Shown: one piece after another, positions 62,752 through 64,000 of the stretch
How positions within the stretch are numbered: the first letter of the stretch is position 1
How the letters are laid out: the number at the start of each line of letters is the position of its first letter
From: Phytobacter diazotrophicus
GTDB lineage: Bacteria > Pseudomonadota > Gammaproteobacteria > Enterobacterales > Enterobacteriaceae
DNA length: 64,000 nt
Direction of reading: 5' to 3'
Assembly (NCBI GenBank): GCA_004346725.1
Contig: SMDE01000006.1
Location: 248,001-312,000 of the forward strand
Notes under the pieces: model-generated
Told to the model about the DNA's origin: nothing
Database searches by the model: none
Seen by the model: only the letters and a program-made list of their open reading frames with translations
Program-made: the position numbers and the translations under genes

Positions 62752-63990
62752 TTAGCTGGTAATACCCGTTGGGATATCATCTGCCCACTGTGTTGCGGTG
62801 GTGATCAATTCAGCCACCACGCTGCGGTTGAAGCCGAGCCGATGGCCCAGCGCGCTGACATCTTCCCATTTATGGTTTTCATACAGTTGCGCCAGGTGCA
62901 GATAAGGATAGAGCGGGCCACGTTTCTCTTTAAGCGCCATCATGACATTGCTTGAGACGTCAATCTGGCCAATCAAATCCGCCATCGGCATTTCGAAAAT
63001 ATCGTCCAGTTGCGAGAACAGGCCCACAATAAAGGCATCGTCCGATGAATGACGGCTGATGGAACGGGCGGCAGCCAGCTCGCAGAACTTTCCGCGAATC
63101 AGGCAGCGGTGGTAGATTTCATCGGTCTTGCCGACATTCACCGACGTTAAGCAGGCCACCAGCACGAACCGGCGTAGCTCATTGGCGCCAAGATAAAAGA
63201 TGATGTCTTTGAGCGACTGGCTGCGAAAGTTTTTAATGCCGCGCGCGTTGAAGACGATGTTCTGCGCATAACGCATCAGCTTGAAAGAGAGCGCAAGGTC
63301 CTGTTTTAGCAGCGCTTCGATTCTGGCGAAGTCCGGTGAGTCAGTGTTCACTTCCTTCATCAGCTTTAAGGTTACGGACTGATTCTGGATAAGCTTGTTG
63401 TTAGCGTGAATGACCGGCTTGCTGAAAAAGTGCCCCTGAAAGAGGGTGCAGCCGAGGTTGCGGTAGCACTCATACTCTTCCTGCGTTTCAACCTTCTCGG
63501 CCAGAAAGACTGTGCCCTTGAGCAGCTCAGCTTTGCTTTCAATGTACTCTTTGATCTCTTCCGGCGTGCTCATGCGCACATCAAATTTGATGATGCTGAC
63601 ATAGGGCAGAAAATCGTTCCATGTATCGCCGAGTTCGAAATCGTCCAGGGCGATACGAAAACCGTGCTGATAAAGCTGTTTTACGGTCTTAAGCAGGCGT
63701 GGCGTGGGTTCAGCCGTTTCGAGTATTTCCACAATCACGCGATCTTTGGGCAAGGTCTCCGCCATGCCCTGTATTAACAATTCATAGGGGAAGTTAACGA
63801 AGATCGCGCTGTATTCCTTGAGACGGCCCAGCGGCGCACCAAGAAATTGTTCTACGATAATTTGGGCAGTGGCATATTCCGGAGTAACGTCGGGAAACCG
63901 GTTCGTCATGCTGTCTCTGAACAACAGCTCATAACCGACTGTGTTCATATTTTCGTCAAAAATCGCCTGGCGGGCGACAAAAGAAAACAT
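62752..63990 (-). CDS. EAL-HDOD protein, probably a degenerate c-di-GMP effector
   Basis: The 412-residue protein has an N-terminal EAL-like domain (residues 1-195) and a C-terminal HDOD domain (about 200-400, the YuxH/CdgJ layout). EAL is changed to E21-L-L, and the loop DDFGTG is changed to DDFELG. The ExTE region reads ILETAE, although Lys and Glu of the later motifs remain (IIKFD, LAEKVET). These changes suggest poor or no phosphodiesterase activity. CdgJ-type proteins affect motility and biofilm. The start is 10 bp from the window end, so a slightly longer N-terminus is not excluded but the first residues fit the family. Confidence 0.88.
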   Translation of the reverse strand: MFSFVARQAIFDENMNTVGYELLFRDSMTNRFPDVTPEYATAQIIVEQFLGAPLGRLKEYSAIFVNFPYELLIQGMAETLPKDRVIVEILETAEPTPRLLKTVKQLYQHGFRIALDDFELGDTWNDFLPYVSIIKFDVRMSTPEEIKEYIESKAELLKGTVFLAEKVETQEEYECYRNLGCTLFQGHFFSKPVIHANNKLIQNQSVTLKLMKEVNTDSPDFARIEALLKQDLALSFKLMRYAQNIVFNARGIKNFRSQSLKDIIFYLGANELRRFVLVACLTSVNVGKTDEIYHRCLIRGKFCELAAARSISRHSSDDAFIVGLFSQLDDIFEMPMADLIGQIDVSSNVMMALKEKRGPLYPYLHLAQLYENHKWEDVSALGHRLGFNRSVVAELITTATQWADDIPTGITS

Positions 63991-64000
63991 TGGATACTCC

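Noticed and set aside
1-64000. Prophage, integron, IS element or tRNA-linked island
   Set aside because: I found no integrase, transposase, tRNA or att-like direct repeats at the edges of the low-GC blocks.

Overview
The window is chromosomal DNA of a Gram-negative enteric bacterium, most likely Enterobacteriaceae in the Enterobacter/Lelliottia/Kluyvera range. The evidence is a complete arnBCADTEF lipid A modification operon, AriR/YmgA/YcgZ connector proteins, a MarA/RamA-type regulator, DUF1471 and DUF2534 proteins, classical REP elements and typical enteric chemoreceptors. I cannot fix the genus. I see no tRNA, rRNA, CRISPR array, insertion sequence or prophage. The MFS gene at base 1 is cut by the window edge.

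Layout. 1-5.5 kb: two LysR/transporter modules, one MFS gene broken by a frameshift. 5.5-9.7 kb: a dispersed repeat, an AT-rich leader, and a four-gene operon led by a YadA-type trimeric autotransporter whose passenger is a 17-unit, 21-residue proline/glutamine repeat. 9.9-11.6 kb: a membrane desaturase overlapping a PhnD-like binding protein without signal peptide. 11.8-19.4 kb: an EAL phosphodiesterase, a chemoreceptor, two winged-helix regulators (one membrane-bound with an overlapping partner) and a cluster of AriR/YmgA/YcgZ-like small proteins. 19.6-26 kb: mannonate dehydratase, a GFA-type protein, an fbpABC ferric iron importer behind a Fur-box-like dyad, and an EamA protein. 26-33.6 kb: arnBCADTEF with two tandem PmrA boxes. 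34-40.6 kb: a membrane protein/ECF sigma pair, a DUF2076 protein, a chemoreceptor and a CHASE4-PAS-GGDEF-EAL protein. 41-47 kb: PRISE-type reductase with LysR, a second dispersed-repeat region, an orphan PTS IIB and a third chemoreceptor. 47-53.4 kb: AraC and DUF1471 genes, a two-component system divergent from a DHA2 efflux pump, and a PAS-GGDEF cyclase. 53.7-62.1 kb: another AriR paralogue and a chaperone-usher operon with six tandem pilin paralogues and its own winged-helix regulator. 62.7-64 kb: an EAL-HDOD protein.

Taken together, the window is rich in surface adhesion (two adhesin systems), c-di-GMP turnover (four GGDEF/EAL proteins), chemotaxis (three receptors) and small biofilm/acid connector proteins. 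That suggests a region for the motile-to-sessile switch, interleaved with envelope defence (arn), iron uptake and efflux. The strongest candidates for something undescribed are the repeat-passenger autotransporter with its three small partner genes, and the six-pilin operon that has no recognisable tip adhesin and a hairpin/U-tract between pilins and chaperone.
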